Source of the DNA: an uncultured Actinomycetes bacterium
GTDB taxonomy: Bacteria > Actinomycetota > Actinomycetes > Mycobacteriales > Mycobacteriaceae
DNA length: 11,006 bases
NCBI GenBank assembly: GCA_903911165.1
Contig: CAIWCQ010000124.1
Span: 1-11,006 of the forward strand
Reading direction: 5' to 3'
Below the pieces are notes generated by a model. The model was not told where the DNA came from. It made no database searches and saw only the letters and a list, made by a program, of their open reading frames with translations. The position numbers and the translations under genes were made by a program. Of this stretch, positions 5,397-11,006 are shown one piece after another (position 1 is the stretch's first letter; every line of letters starts with the position of its first letter).

Positions 5397-7061
5397 ATGA
5401 CCGCAACGCTGGTCGCCAAGAACCTGGCGGGCGGATTCGCCCACCGCACCCTGTTCGAGGGCCTGGACCTGACCGTCGCGCCGGGCGACGTCGTCGGTGT
5501 CGTCGGTGTCAATGGTGCCGGCAAAAGCACACTGCTGCGGATCCTGGCCGGCGATGTCGAGCCACTCGACGGCACGGTCAACCTTGCACCGGCCGATGCC
5601 TTCGTCGGGTGGCTTCCCCAAGAGCATCAGCGGGTAACCGGTGAGACCGTTGCGGGCTACATCGCGCGCCGTACCGGGTGCGCCGCGGCGACGCAGGCGA
5701 TGGAGGCGGCGGCCGCGGTCCTGGCGGATCCGGGTACTGCCGCGACCGGTGATGATGCAGCTGATGCCTACTCCGCGGCGCTGGATCACTGGCTCGCCAC
5801 CGGCGCGGCGGATCTCGACGAGCGACTGCCGGCCGTGCTGGCCGATCTGGGCCTGGACTCTGCTGCGATCCGGCCGGAGTCGACGCCGATGACCGCATTG
5901 TCGGGCGGGCAGGCGGCGCGGGTCGGACTGGCCGCCCTGGTGCTGTCGCGGTTCGACATTGTCCTGCTCGATGAGCCGACCAACGATCTGGATCTCGACG
6001 GACTCGCTCGGCTGGAGGAGTTCGTCCGGGATCTTCGTGGCGGGGTGGTGCTGGTCAGTCACGACCGTGAGTTCCTCGCCCGCAGCGTTACTCGCGTGCT
6101 GGAGCTGGATCTGGCGCAGAACACCACCACCGTTTTCGGCGGCGGGTACGACAGCTATCTGGAAGAGCGTGAGGTCGCCCGTCGGCACCGCCGGGATGAA
6201 TACGACGAGTTCGCTGACAAGAAGGCCGACCTGGTGGCGCGCGCACGAACCCAGCGGGAATGGTCGAGCCAGGGTGTGCGCAATGCGATGCGCAAGGCTC
6301 CGGACAACGACAAGATCCGGCGACGCGCAGCGACGGAGTCCAGCGAGAAGCAGGCGCAGAAGGTGCGGCAGATGGAGAGCCGGATCGCCCGCCTCGCCGA
6401 CGTCGCCGAACCGCGCAAGGAGTGGACACTGGAGTTCACCATCGGCTCCGCGCCCCGGTCGAGTTCGGTGGTGGCCACCCTCGACAATGCTGTTGTGCGG
6501 CAGGGGGATTTCGTCCTCGGACCGGTCTCGGTGCAGGTCGATGCCGGCGAAAGAATCGGGATTACCGGACCCAACGGCGCCGGAAAGTCGACGCTGCTGA
6601 AGCTGCTCCTTGGTCGGCTACAGCCAGACGAGGGCCGGGCAAGCCTGGGCGCCAGTGTCGCCATTGGCGAGATCGACCAGGCCCGTGCCGACTTCTCGGG
6701 TCCCGGGCGACTCGTCGACCGTTTCGAGCAGTGGGTGCCGTCCTGGTCGACCGCCGATGTGCGCACCCTGCTCGCCAAATTCGGGCTGCGCGCCGACCAT
6801 GTCGAACGTGCAGTCGAGGAACTGTCTCCCGGGGAGCGCACCCGCGCCGGCCTTGCGCTGCTTCAGGCTCGCGGCACCAACGTGCTGGTTCTCGATGAGC
6901 CGACAAACCATCTCGATCTCGCCGCCATCGAACAGCTCGAACAGGCGCTGGAGAGCTATGACGGTGCACTGCTGCTGGTGACACACGACCGCCGGATGCT
7001 GGCGAACGTTCGGCTGGACCGTTCCTGGGTGGTCGACAACGGTCGGGTGGCGCAGCTGTAA
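5397..7061 (+). CDS. ABC-F family ATPase (ribosome-associated, two ATP-binding domains)
   Basis: The 554-residue soluble protein has two ABC domains and no membrane segment, so it is an ABC-F translation factor or antibiotic-protection type rather than a transporter. Domain 1 has Walker A GVNGAGKST (37-45), signature LSGGQ (168-172), Walker B with D192 and E193 followed by PTNDLD, and the switch SHDRE. A charged helical linker (about 255-340) holds the ABC-F hallmark region that reaches the ribosomal P site. Domain 2 has Walker A GPNGAGKST (391-399), signature LSPGE (476-480, second G replaced by P), Walker B D500-E501 with PTNHLD, and THDRR. Both catalytic glutamates are present. The opening resembles the mycobacterial Rv1473-type ABC-F protein from memory, not from a search. 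The ATG at 5397 is preferred over a GTG at 5364. GACGAT lies 6 nt before it as a poor -10. The gene is divergent from the Dabb gene and convergent with the dehydrogenase. Confidence 0.92.
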   Translation: MTATLVAKNLAGGFAHRTLFEGLDLTVAPGDVVGVVGVNGAGKSTLLRILAGDVEPLDGTVNLAPADAFVGWLPQEHQRVTGETVAGYIARRTGCAAATQAMEAAAAVLADPGTAATGDDAADAYSAALDHWLATGAADLDERLPAVLADLGLDSAAIRPESTPMTALSGGQAARVGLAALVLSRFDIVLLDEPTNDLDLDGLARLEEFVRDLRGGVVLVSHDREFLARSVTRVLELDLAQNTTTVFGGGYDSYLEEREVARRHRRDEYDEFADKKADLVARARTQREWSSQGVRNAMRKAPDNDKIRRRAATESSEKQAQKVRQMESRIARLADVAEPRKEWTLEFTIGSAPRSSSVVATLDNAVVRQGDFVLGPVSVQVDAGERIGITGPNGAGKSTLLKLLLGRLQPDEGRASLGASVAIGEIDQARADFSGPGRLVDRFEQWVPSWSTADVRTLLAKFGLRADHVERAVEELSPGERTRAGLALLQARGTNVLVLDEPTNHLDLAAIEQLEQALESYDGALLLVTHDRRMLANVRLDRSWVVDNGRVAQL

Positions 7062-7068
7062 CCCGCCA

Positions 7069-7099
7069 CGCCCAAGTGGGCGGCCCCAATGGCCGGGGC
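7069..7099. terminator. Two short hairpins between convergent genes, possible bidirectional terminator
   Basis: CGCCC-AAGT-GGGCG (7069-7082) and GCCCC-AATGGCC-GGGGC (7083-7099) lie back to back in the 49-bp gap between the ABC-F stop and the dehydrogenase stop. Neither is followed by a T-run, which mycobacterial terminators often lack. The arms are only 5 bp and GC-rich, so termination is inference from position and structure. Confidence 0.4.
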
Positions 7100-7110
7100 T
7101 GCAGGGGCAC

Positions 7111-8001
7111 TCACAGCGACAGTGTCGTACCCGTCTCGCGTTCGGCGAACTCCCACAGTCGCGCGGCATCGTCGTAGTCGCAGGCCACGGCAGCCCGGCC
7201 ACTGAGTGTCGGACCGCCTTTGAGCCCCCAGCGGCTGTCGATGCCGACATAGCTGCCCGGGGGGATCGGCTCAGTGATGCAGTACAGCGTCGGCGCGGCA
7301 CCGGCGTCGAGGTCATTGGCCAGAATGCCGGCTGCCGATCGGACCACCGTGTGAAAGGCCGCCATGACCCTCTCATCGGAGACGTGCGACAGGTTCGACG
7401 CCACCCAGCCGGGGTGGGTCAGGTAGGTGTGCACCGGTGAGTCGGCGGCTCGCAACCGCCGGTCCAGTTCCAGCCCCCAGAGCATCACCGCGAGTTTCGA
7501 GCGACCGTAGGCCGGAAACGCTGACCATTTGCGGGATCGCAGGTGTGGATCGTCGAAGGCGATGGTGGCGGTGCGGTGCGCGTCGGATCCGACGTTGATG
7601 ATCTGCGAACGGACCCGCGGGAAAAGCAGATTGGTCAGAGCGAACGGGCCGAGGAAGTTGGTGCCCATGGTGGTTTCGAAGCCGTCGACGGTATCGGTGC
7701 GGTGCTGGGCGACCAGGCCGGCGTTGTTGATCAGAATGTCCACCTCGCCGTCGAACAGCGTCGGGAACGCCCGCACCGATGCCTGATCGGCGAGGTCGAG
7801 TTTGACCACCGAGGTGTCACCGCCCATCTCGGCGGCGCGCTGGGCTCCGAGTTCGAGATTGCGGACCGCCAGGATCACCTGGGCGCCCGCACGGGCCAGG
7901 GAGCGCGCGGTGGCAAGCCCCACCCCGTTGGTCGCACCGGTCACGATGATGCGCTTGCCGTTGAGATTGCCGAGTCGGCTCACCGACCACCGTGTCGTCA
8001 C
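7111..8001 (-). CDS. Short-chain dehydrogenase/reductase (retinol dehydrogenase/protochlorophyllide reductase-like)
   Basis: The 296-residue product is a classical-type SDR with a longer C-terminal region than the usual 250 residues, as in the retinol-dehydrogenase-like group. It has the cofactor motif TGATNGVG (21-28), R47 after the second strand (suggesting NADP(H)), D69 in KLDLAD, NNAG (92-95) and the catalytic tetrad N115, S139, Y165, K169 (YGRSK). The segment THPGWV (195-200) is typical after the active site. The substrate is unknown, probably a hydroxyl/keto lipid, sterol or related molecule. The GTG at 8001 has no Shine-Dalgarno site but TAGGCT lies 6 nt upstream, fitting a leaderless start. 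An internal GTG at 7983 is an alternative. It is divergent from the NTF2-sulfotransferase unit, which suggests a shared regulator or pathway. Confidence 0.88.
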   Translation of the reverse strand: MTTRWSVSRLGNLNGKRIIVTGATNGVGLATARSLARAGAQVILAVRNLELGAQRAAEMGGDTSVVKLDLADQASVRAFPTLFDGEVDILINNAGLVAQHRTDTVDGFETTMGTNFLGPFALTNLLFPRVRSQIINVGSDAHRTATIAFDDPHLRSRKWSAFPAYGRSKLAVMLWGLELDRRLRAADSPVHTYLTHPGWVASNLSHVSDERVMAAFHTVVRSAAGILANDLDAGAAPTLYCITEPIPPGSYVGIDSRWGLKGGPTLSGRAAVACDYDDAARLWEFAERETGTTLSL

Positions 8002-8007
8002 GGAGGG

Positions 8008-8013
8008 AGCCTA
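8008..8013 (-). promoter_or_regulatory. -10 element for a leaderless dehydrogenase transcript
   Basis: On the minus strand TAGGCT is followed by 6 nt and the GTG at 8001. A partial -35 (TTGGCG, 8034-8029) sits 15 nt upstream, a short spacer. The 12-bp palindrome at 8020-8031 lies between and over these elements. Confidence 0.4.
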
Positions 8014-8019
8014 GCTACC

Positions 8020-8031
8020 GCGCAATTGCGC
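8020..8031. promoter_or_regulatory. 12-bp perfect palindrome, candidate operator of the divergent pair
   Basis: GCGCAATTGCGC is perfectly self-complementary and lies in the short region between the divergent dehydrogenase and NTF2-like genes. It overlaps the dehydrogenase promoter spacer/-35 and sits just upstream of the TTGACA on the other strand. A single dimeric repressor bound here could control both units. No regulator gene is in this window. Confidence 0.45.
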
Positions 8032-8038
8032 CAAACCG

Positions 8039-8067
8039 TTGACATGACAGATCCAGGCTGGTTGTCT
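8039..8067 (+). promoter_or_regulatory. Promoter candidate for the NTF2-sulfotransferase-DUF1214 unit
   Basis: TTGACA (8039-8044) is a perfect -35 consensus, followed by exactly 17 bp and TTGTCT (8062-8067) as a -10. The -10 is weak because T replaces the near-invariant A at its second position. If real, transcription starts near 8075, so the ATG at 8044 would be upstream of the mRNA and cannot be the start. Confidence 0.4.
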
Positions 8068-8074
8068 TCGGCCG

Positions 8075-8110
8075 GTGAGCGCCCGCGCGAAGAGCAGGCT
8101 GGGCCGGTGA
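8075..8110 (+). CDS. Possible leaderless 11-codon upstream ORF overlapping the NTF2-like start
   Basis: A GTG lies exactly 7 nt after the TTGTCT -10, where transcription would begin. Its frame reads VSARAKSRLGR and stops with TGA at 8108-8110. That stop overlaps the GTG at 8107 of the next gene as GTGA, the usual arrangement for translational coupling. Leaderless short ORFs ahead of operons are well known in mycobacteria. This one is basic (three Arg, one Lys) and has no cysteine, so it is not the polycysteine attenuator type. It depends wholly on the promoter being real, so confidence is low. Confidence 0.3.
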   Translation: MSARAKSRLGR

Positions 8111-8550
8111 GCGACGCTGCCCGTGAGATCGAGAACCTGGTGTACACCTATGCCGAGTTGCTGGATGCCGGTGATCTCGACGGGGTCGCCGCACTCTTCG
8201 CGCACGGCCGGATCTGCGGGGTCGAGAACGGCCCGCCCGAGACCGTGTTCGCCGGCGCTGAACGGGTGCGGCAGATGTACGAGATGGCCACCCGGATCTA
8301 CCCGGACGGCACTCCCAAGACCAAGCACCTGACCAGCAACGTGCGGATCCGCGTCGACGAGGCTGCGGGCACCGCGGAGAGCACGGCCTACTACTGCGTG
8401 ACCCAGGCCACCCCTGAGTTCCCCTTGCAGATCATCGTGACCGGGCATTACCACGACACCTACCAGCGGATCGACGGGGTGTGGTGGTTTGATTCCCGGA
8501 CGATGTTCGTCGACCAGGTCGGCGACACCAGTCAGCACCTGAAGTTCTGA
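8107..8550 (+). CDS. NTF2-like / SnoaL-type cone-fold protein
   Basis: From the GTG at 8107 the product has 147 residues, the normal size for this family. The opening DAAREIENLVYTYAELLDAGDLDGVAALFA is the typical first helices of SnoaL_4/NTF2-like proteins. The middle has TKHLTSN, where the family often has a functional His, and the end has GHYHDTYQRIDGVWWFDSR, the usual long strands. Members include isomerases, dehydratases and hydrolases of polyketides and steroids, and many are uncharacterised. An in-frame ATG at 8044 would add 21 residues but overlaps the TTGACA -35 element. AGCAGG (8093-8098) is a fair Shine-Dalgarno site for 8107. The sulfotransferase gene starts 5 nt after its stop, so it is first in that operon. 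Confidence 0.82.
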   Translation: MSDAAREIENLVYTYAELLDAGDLDGVAALFAHGRICGVENGPPETVFAGAERVRQMYEMATRIYPDGTPKTKHLTSNVRIRVDEAAGTAESTAYYCVTQATPEFPLQIIVTGHYHDTYQRIDGVWWFDSRTMFVDQVGDTSQHLKF

Positions 8551-8555
8551 GCGCG

Positions 8556-9755
8556 GTGACCCATCCGTTCGACGCGGCCGCGATCATGGCGGCCGCACAG
8601 CAGAAGGAGGGTCTGGCCGACTGGGGTCCGCTCCCGTTCGAGGGGCCACTGAACATGCTCACCGCCAGTTACGCCGCCGCCGATCTGAACGACGTCGGTG
8701 TGCACGTCCTGCGGGCCGGTGTGGTTCACAGTCTGCGGATGAGGCTGCGCGCCCAGGAGTGGATCCGGCGCCACCCGGAGATTACCGAGGAGCGGATCCT
8801 GGCTCCCGTCGTCGTGGTGGGCATGATGCGTAGTGGCACCACCTTGCTGCAGCGCCTGCTGGGCTCCGACGACCGCTTTCAATGCGCCTACGGCTGGGAG
8901 GTGGTGGAGGTCGCACCCAAGCTTGACGGCCAGTGGCCGCCGGCCGCGGCCGAGGACCCGCGGATCGCGACCAGTGAGCGGCGGGAGGCGATCTCGCGGG
9001 AACTGGCACCGGACCTGTTCGCCATCCATCCGATGTACGCCCGGGAACCCGAGGAGGAGATCGTCTTTCTCGCCGACGCGTTCCTGTCTCACGTGCCCGA
9101 ATCCGGTGCCCATGTGCCGGAGTACAAATCGTGGATCGACACCCAGGACTTCACTCCCGCCTACGCGTATCTGCACCGCATGCTGCAGTTCCTGCAATGG
9201 CAGAAGCGGCAGGCCGGCGCGATCCCGACCGCCGCGCGCTGGGTGCTGAAGTCGCCCGCCCATCTCGGCTATCTTGATGACCTGCGGGCCCGGTTTCCCG
9301 ACCTGCACGTCGTCCACATGCACCGGGATCCGCGCGAGGCGATTGCCTCCGGCGCGAGTCTCAACACCGCCCTGCACGCCATGCACTCCGACCGGGTGGA
9401 CAGCCACCGTATCGGCGCGGAGTGGCTGAGCCGGATGGGGTGGACCAACGACCGCGCCATGGGCACCCGGGCACGCTGGGCCGACGAGCCTGCCCGTTGC
9501 ACAGACATCGAGTTCGGCGACGCCGTCGCCGACCCGATCGGTCAGGTGTCCCGGGTGTATGACGCGATCGGAGTGCCGTTCACCGGTGCCGCGGAGGCCG
9601 CGATGCGGCGCTGGCTCCAGCGTCGCCCGCCCGAACCCGGACGCCCGCCCTACGCACCCTCCGACTACGGACTCGACGAACAGCGAATCGACGAACGGTT
9701 CGCCGACTACAACAGCCGGTTCCGTTCCGGCGCGACCCCTGCGAGGAGAACCTGA
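8556..9755 (+). CDS. PAPS-dependent sulfotransferase (Sulfotransfer_3 type)
   Basis: The 399-residue protein carries the 5'-phosphosulfate loop GMMRSGTTLLQRLL (89-102) after a hydrophobic strand. It also has the 3'-phosphate binding region VVHMHRDPREAIAS (252-265), with R257 and S265 as the expected contacts. ARWVLKSPAHL (227-237) and the C-terminal SDYGLDEQRIDERFADYNSRF region (369-389) are usual in the large mycobacterial sulfotransferases of this group. It would transfer sulfate from PAPS to a hydroxyl of a small molecule, glycan or lipid in the cytoplasm; the acceptor cannot be read. The first 80 residues are variable and may shape the acceptor site. GTG 8556 begins 5 nt after the NTF2-like stop, and its own stop is 1 nt before the next ATG, so the three genes should be one transcript. 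Confidence 0.9.
   Translation: MTHPFDAAAIMAAAQQKEGLADWGPLPFEGPLNMLTASYAAADLNDVGVHVLRAGVVHSLRMRLRAQEWIRRHPEITEERILAPVVVVGMMRSGTTLLQRLLGSDDRFQCAYGWEVVEVAPKLDGQWPPAAAEDPRIATSERREAISRELAPDLFAIHPMYAREPEEEIVFLADAFLSHVPESGAHVPEYKSWIDTQDFTPAYAYLHRMLQFLQWQKRQAGAIPTAARWVLKSPAHLGYLDDLRARFPDLHVVHMHRDPREAIASGASLNTALHAMHSDRVDSHRIGAEWLSRMGWTNDRAMGTRARWADEPARCTDIEFGDAVADPIGQVSRVYDAIGVPFTGAAEAAMRRWLQRRPPEPGRPPYAPSDYGLDEQRIDERFADYNSRFRSGATPARRT
9743..9748 (+). promoter_or_regulatory. Shine-Dalgarno site for the DUF1214 gene
   Basis: GAGGAG lies 8 nt before the ATG at 9757, inside the last codons of the sulfotransferase gene. It fixes the start of the third gene of the unit. Confidence 0.7.
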
Positions 9756-9756
9756 C

Positions 9757-11006
9757 ATGACTGACTTCACCGGTGACCCCGTGGCGACTGCGTCGCAGCA
9801 CGAACAGGAATTGGCCGCGCTCGAGCTCACGACGCATCCGGTTGTGCGGGCCGCCTACGTCAGGGTCGCCGAAAACTGGCTCGCCCGTTCGAAAGCGTCC
9901 GCCGCCATGCGGGCCTGCTTCGACGACGCCTTTGCCGAAGTGATGTTCTCGGCGGCGGTGTGGTCGTCCAACCAGGACACGTTGCGGCCGAAGGTCAGCT
10001 GCATCACCCGAATGGGACACCCGGTTTCCGGGCGCGCGATACCCGGATCGCGCTGGGGCATCGACAATCCCGACTCCGTCTACCGGGTGATCCCGATCTC
10101 CGGCGACCAGCGGTACGTGATCACCGGACGGGTCGGCCAACATCGGATGACGGAGAACTACTTCACTCTCTGGGATGCCAACATGGGCACTGTAGCCGTG
10201 CTCAACGGCCGCACCATGGAGGTTGGATCGGACGGATCGTTCACGATCACGGTGGACTCCGAGCCTGCGGGTGATCGGCCGAACCATGTACAGACCACGC
10301 CGGAGGCGCACGAGTTCTACATCCGCGACGTGTTGCTCAACTGGGACCGCGATGACGCGAACCATCTTGCCGTGCAACGCCTCGGTGAGCCGCCATTGAT
10401 TCCCGCGCGCACACTTGACGAGCAGGCGGAAGCCACGGCTGACATGATGGCCCACTTCGCGAACTTCACCGGCAAGCTCAGCCACGGTGTGTACAAGATG
10501 GAACCCAACAACTTCAATCTCGCCTGGTCGGCCGACAAGGTCGGCGCCATGCGTAATCAGGTGTACGTGATGGGCCGCTTCGACCTGAGCCCCGGCGAGG
10601 CTTTCGTGGTCGACGTCAGCGACGGCGGCGCCGAGTACTTCACCGTTCCGTTGAGCAACATTTGGGGCACCACGCTCGACATTGTTGATCGCACCGGCAG
10701 CCTCAACAAGGCACAGTCGACGCCCAACGGCGACGGGTCCTACACCTACGTGATCGCGCCCACCGATCCCGGCGTCGCCAACTGGATCGACTCCGACGGA
10801 CTCCGGGAAGGCATCCTTACCTTGCGGATGGCCGAGTTCGGCGGTGACGGGCCGGCGTCGGACCTCGGCGCACGCGGGAGAGTGGTGAAACTCGATCAGC
10901 TTGAACGGCAGGTGGAGGGCCTGCGCCGAGTGTCAGAATCCGAACGCGCGGTTGAGTTGGCCGACCGCCGCGCGGCCTACCTTCGTCGGCTTCCCGAAGG
11001 GACGAA
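9757..11006 (+). CDS. DUF1214-domain protein (C-terminus beyond the window)
   Basis: An open frame of 416 codons runs from the ATG to the window end without a stop. The start is set by GAGGAG 8 nt upstream and by the 1-nt gap after the sulfotransferase stop. The N-terminal 50 residues are helical and charged. The middle is strand-rich, with YRVIPISGDQRYVITGR (109-125) and EFYIRDVLLNWDR (186-198). The DUF1214-like part is about 278-358: GEAFVVDVS, then EYFTVPLSNIWGTTLD (293-308), LNKAQSTPNGDGSYTYVIAP (316-335) and DPGVANWIDSDGLREG (337-352). A charged helix with coiled-coil character follows (about 375-411). The function of DUF1214 proteins is not established. The family is mostly seen as beta-rich proteins, some with an envelope or binding role; I see no signal peptide. 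Its place beside a sulfotransferase suggests that it handles the same compound. Confidence 0.85.
   Translation, partial: MTDFTGDPVATASQHEQELAALELTTHPVVRAAYVRVAENWLARSKASAAMRACFDDAFAEVMFSAAVWSSNQDTLRPKVSCITRMGHPVSGRAIPGSRWGIDNPDSVYRVIPISGDQRYVITGRVGQHRMTENYFTLWDANMGTVAVLNGRTMEVGSDGSFTITVDSEPAGDRPNHVQTTPEAHEFYIRDVLLNWDRDDANHLAVQRLGEPPLIPARTLDEQAEATADMMAHFANFTGKLSHGVYKMEPNNFNLAWSADKVGAMRNQVYVMGRFDLSPGEAFVVDVSDGGAEYFTVPLSNIWGTTLDIVDRTGSLNKAQSTPNGDGSYTYVIAPTDPGVANWIDSDGLREGILTLRMAEFGGDGPASDLGARGRVVKLDQLERQVEGLRRVSESERAVELADRRAAYLRRLPEGT

Noticed and set aside
5316..6188. 290-codon minus-strand frame opposite the ABC-F gene
   Set aside because: It is Arg/Gln-rich without domain pattern and overlaps Walker motifs on the plus strand as well as the Dabb gene.
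8044..8106. ATG at 8044 as the start of the NTF2-like gene
   Set aside because: It overlaps the TTGACA element, and the 21 extra residues are not typical of the family. It remains possible if the promoter call is wrong.
8532..9830. 432-codon minus-strand frame opposite the sulfotransferase
   Set aside because: Its product is low-complexity Gly/Arg/His/Val-rich and matches no family, while the plus strand carries clear PAPS-binding motifs. It is a GC-rich shadow.
9580..10485. 301-codon minus-strand frame opposite the DUF1214 gene
   Set aside because: It has no family pattern, and the plus-strand frame has the ribosome site, operon spacing and DUF1214 motifs.

Overview
The window looks like chromosomal DNA of a GC-rich actinobacterium, most likely a mycobacterium (Mycobacterium/Mycolicibacterium type). 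The reasons are a complete mycothione reductase gene (mycothiol is an actinobacterial thiol), a PPOX-class protein of the deazaflavin (F420)-associated group, a fused HadA/HadB-like hydroxyacyl dehydratase of the mycolic-acid type, frequent GTG starts, and several TANNNT -10 elements placed 6-7 nt before a start codon, the layout of leaderless mycobacterial genes. Species cannot be fixed from the sequence alone. I see no tRNA, rRNA, CRISPR array, insertion sequence or phage gene.

Left part (1-2300): a lipoprotein with the start of a probable serine beta-lactamase-like domain, cut by the window edge, lies downstream of a split-barrel flavin/F420 protein, both on the minus strand. Divergent from them is mycothione reductase (mtr), with a strong Shine-Dalgarno site and a perfect 8-bp-arm inverted repeat just upstream of its -10-like box.

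Middle (2298-5400): a TVP38/DedA-type membrane protein (minus) and a ZIP-family metal transporter (plus) are divergent. Both appear leaderless, and each has an inverted repeat over the -35 position. The ZIP gene has lower GC and rare codons (AGA, ATA), suggesting transfer. It converges on a minus-strand unit of a Dabb-domain small protein followed by a fused HadA/HadB-like dehydratase.

Right-middle (5397-8001): a two-domain ABC-F ATPase (translation or antibiotic-protection type, not a transporter) converges on a short-chain dehydrogenase, with two small hairpins between them.

Right part (8001-11006): the dehydrogenase is divergent from a tightly packed unit of NTF2/SnoaL-like protein, PAPS-type sulfotransferase and DUF1214 protein, with gaps of 5 and 1 nt. 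The last gene runs off the window. This is the most attractive candidate for an undescribed small-molecule (lipid or sterol-like) sulfation or modification locus. Its promoter region holds a 12-bp perfect palindrome and a possible leaderless 11-codon upstream ORF that overlaps the NTF2-like start as GTGA. There is no gene-free stretch over 300 bases; the longest gap is 733-875.
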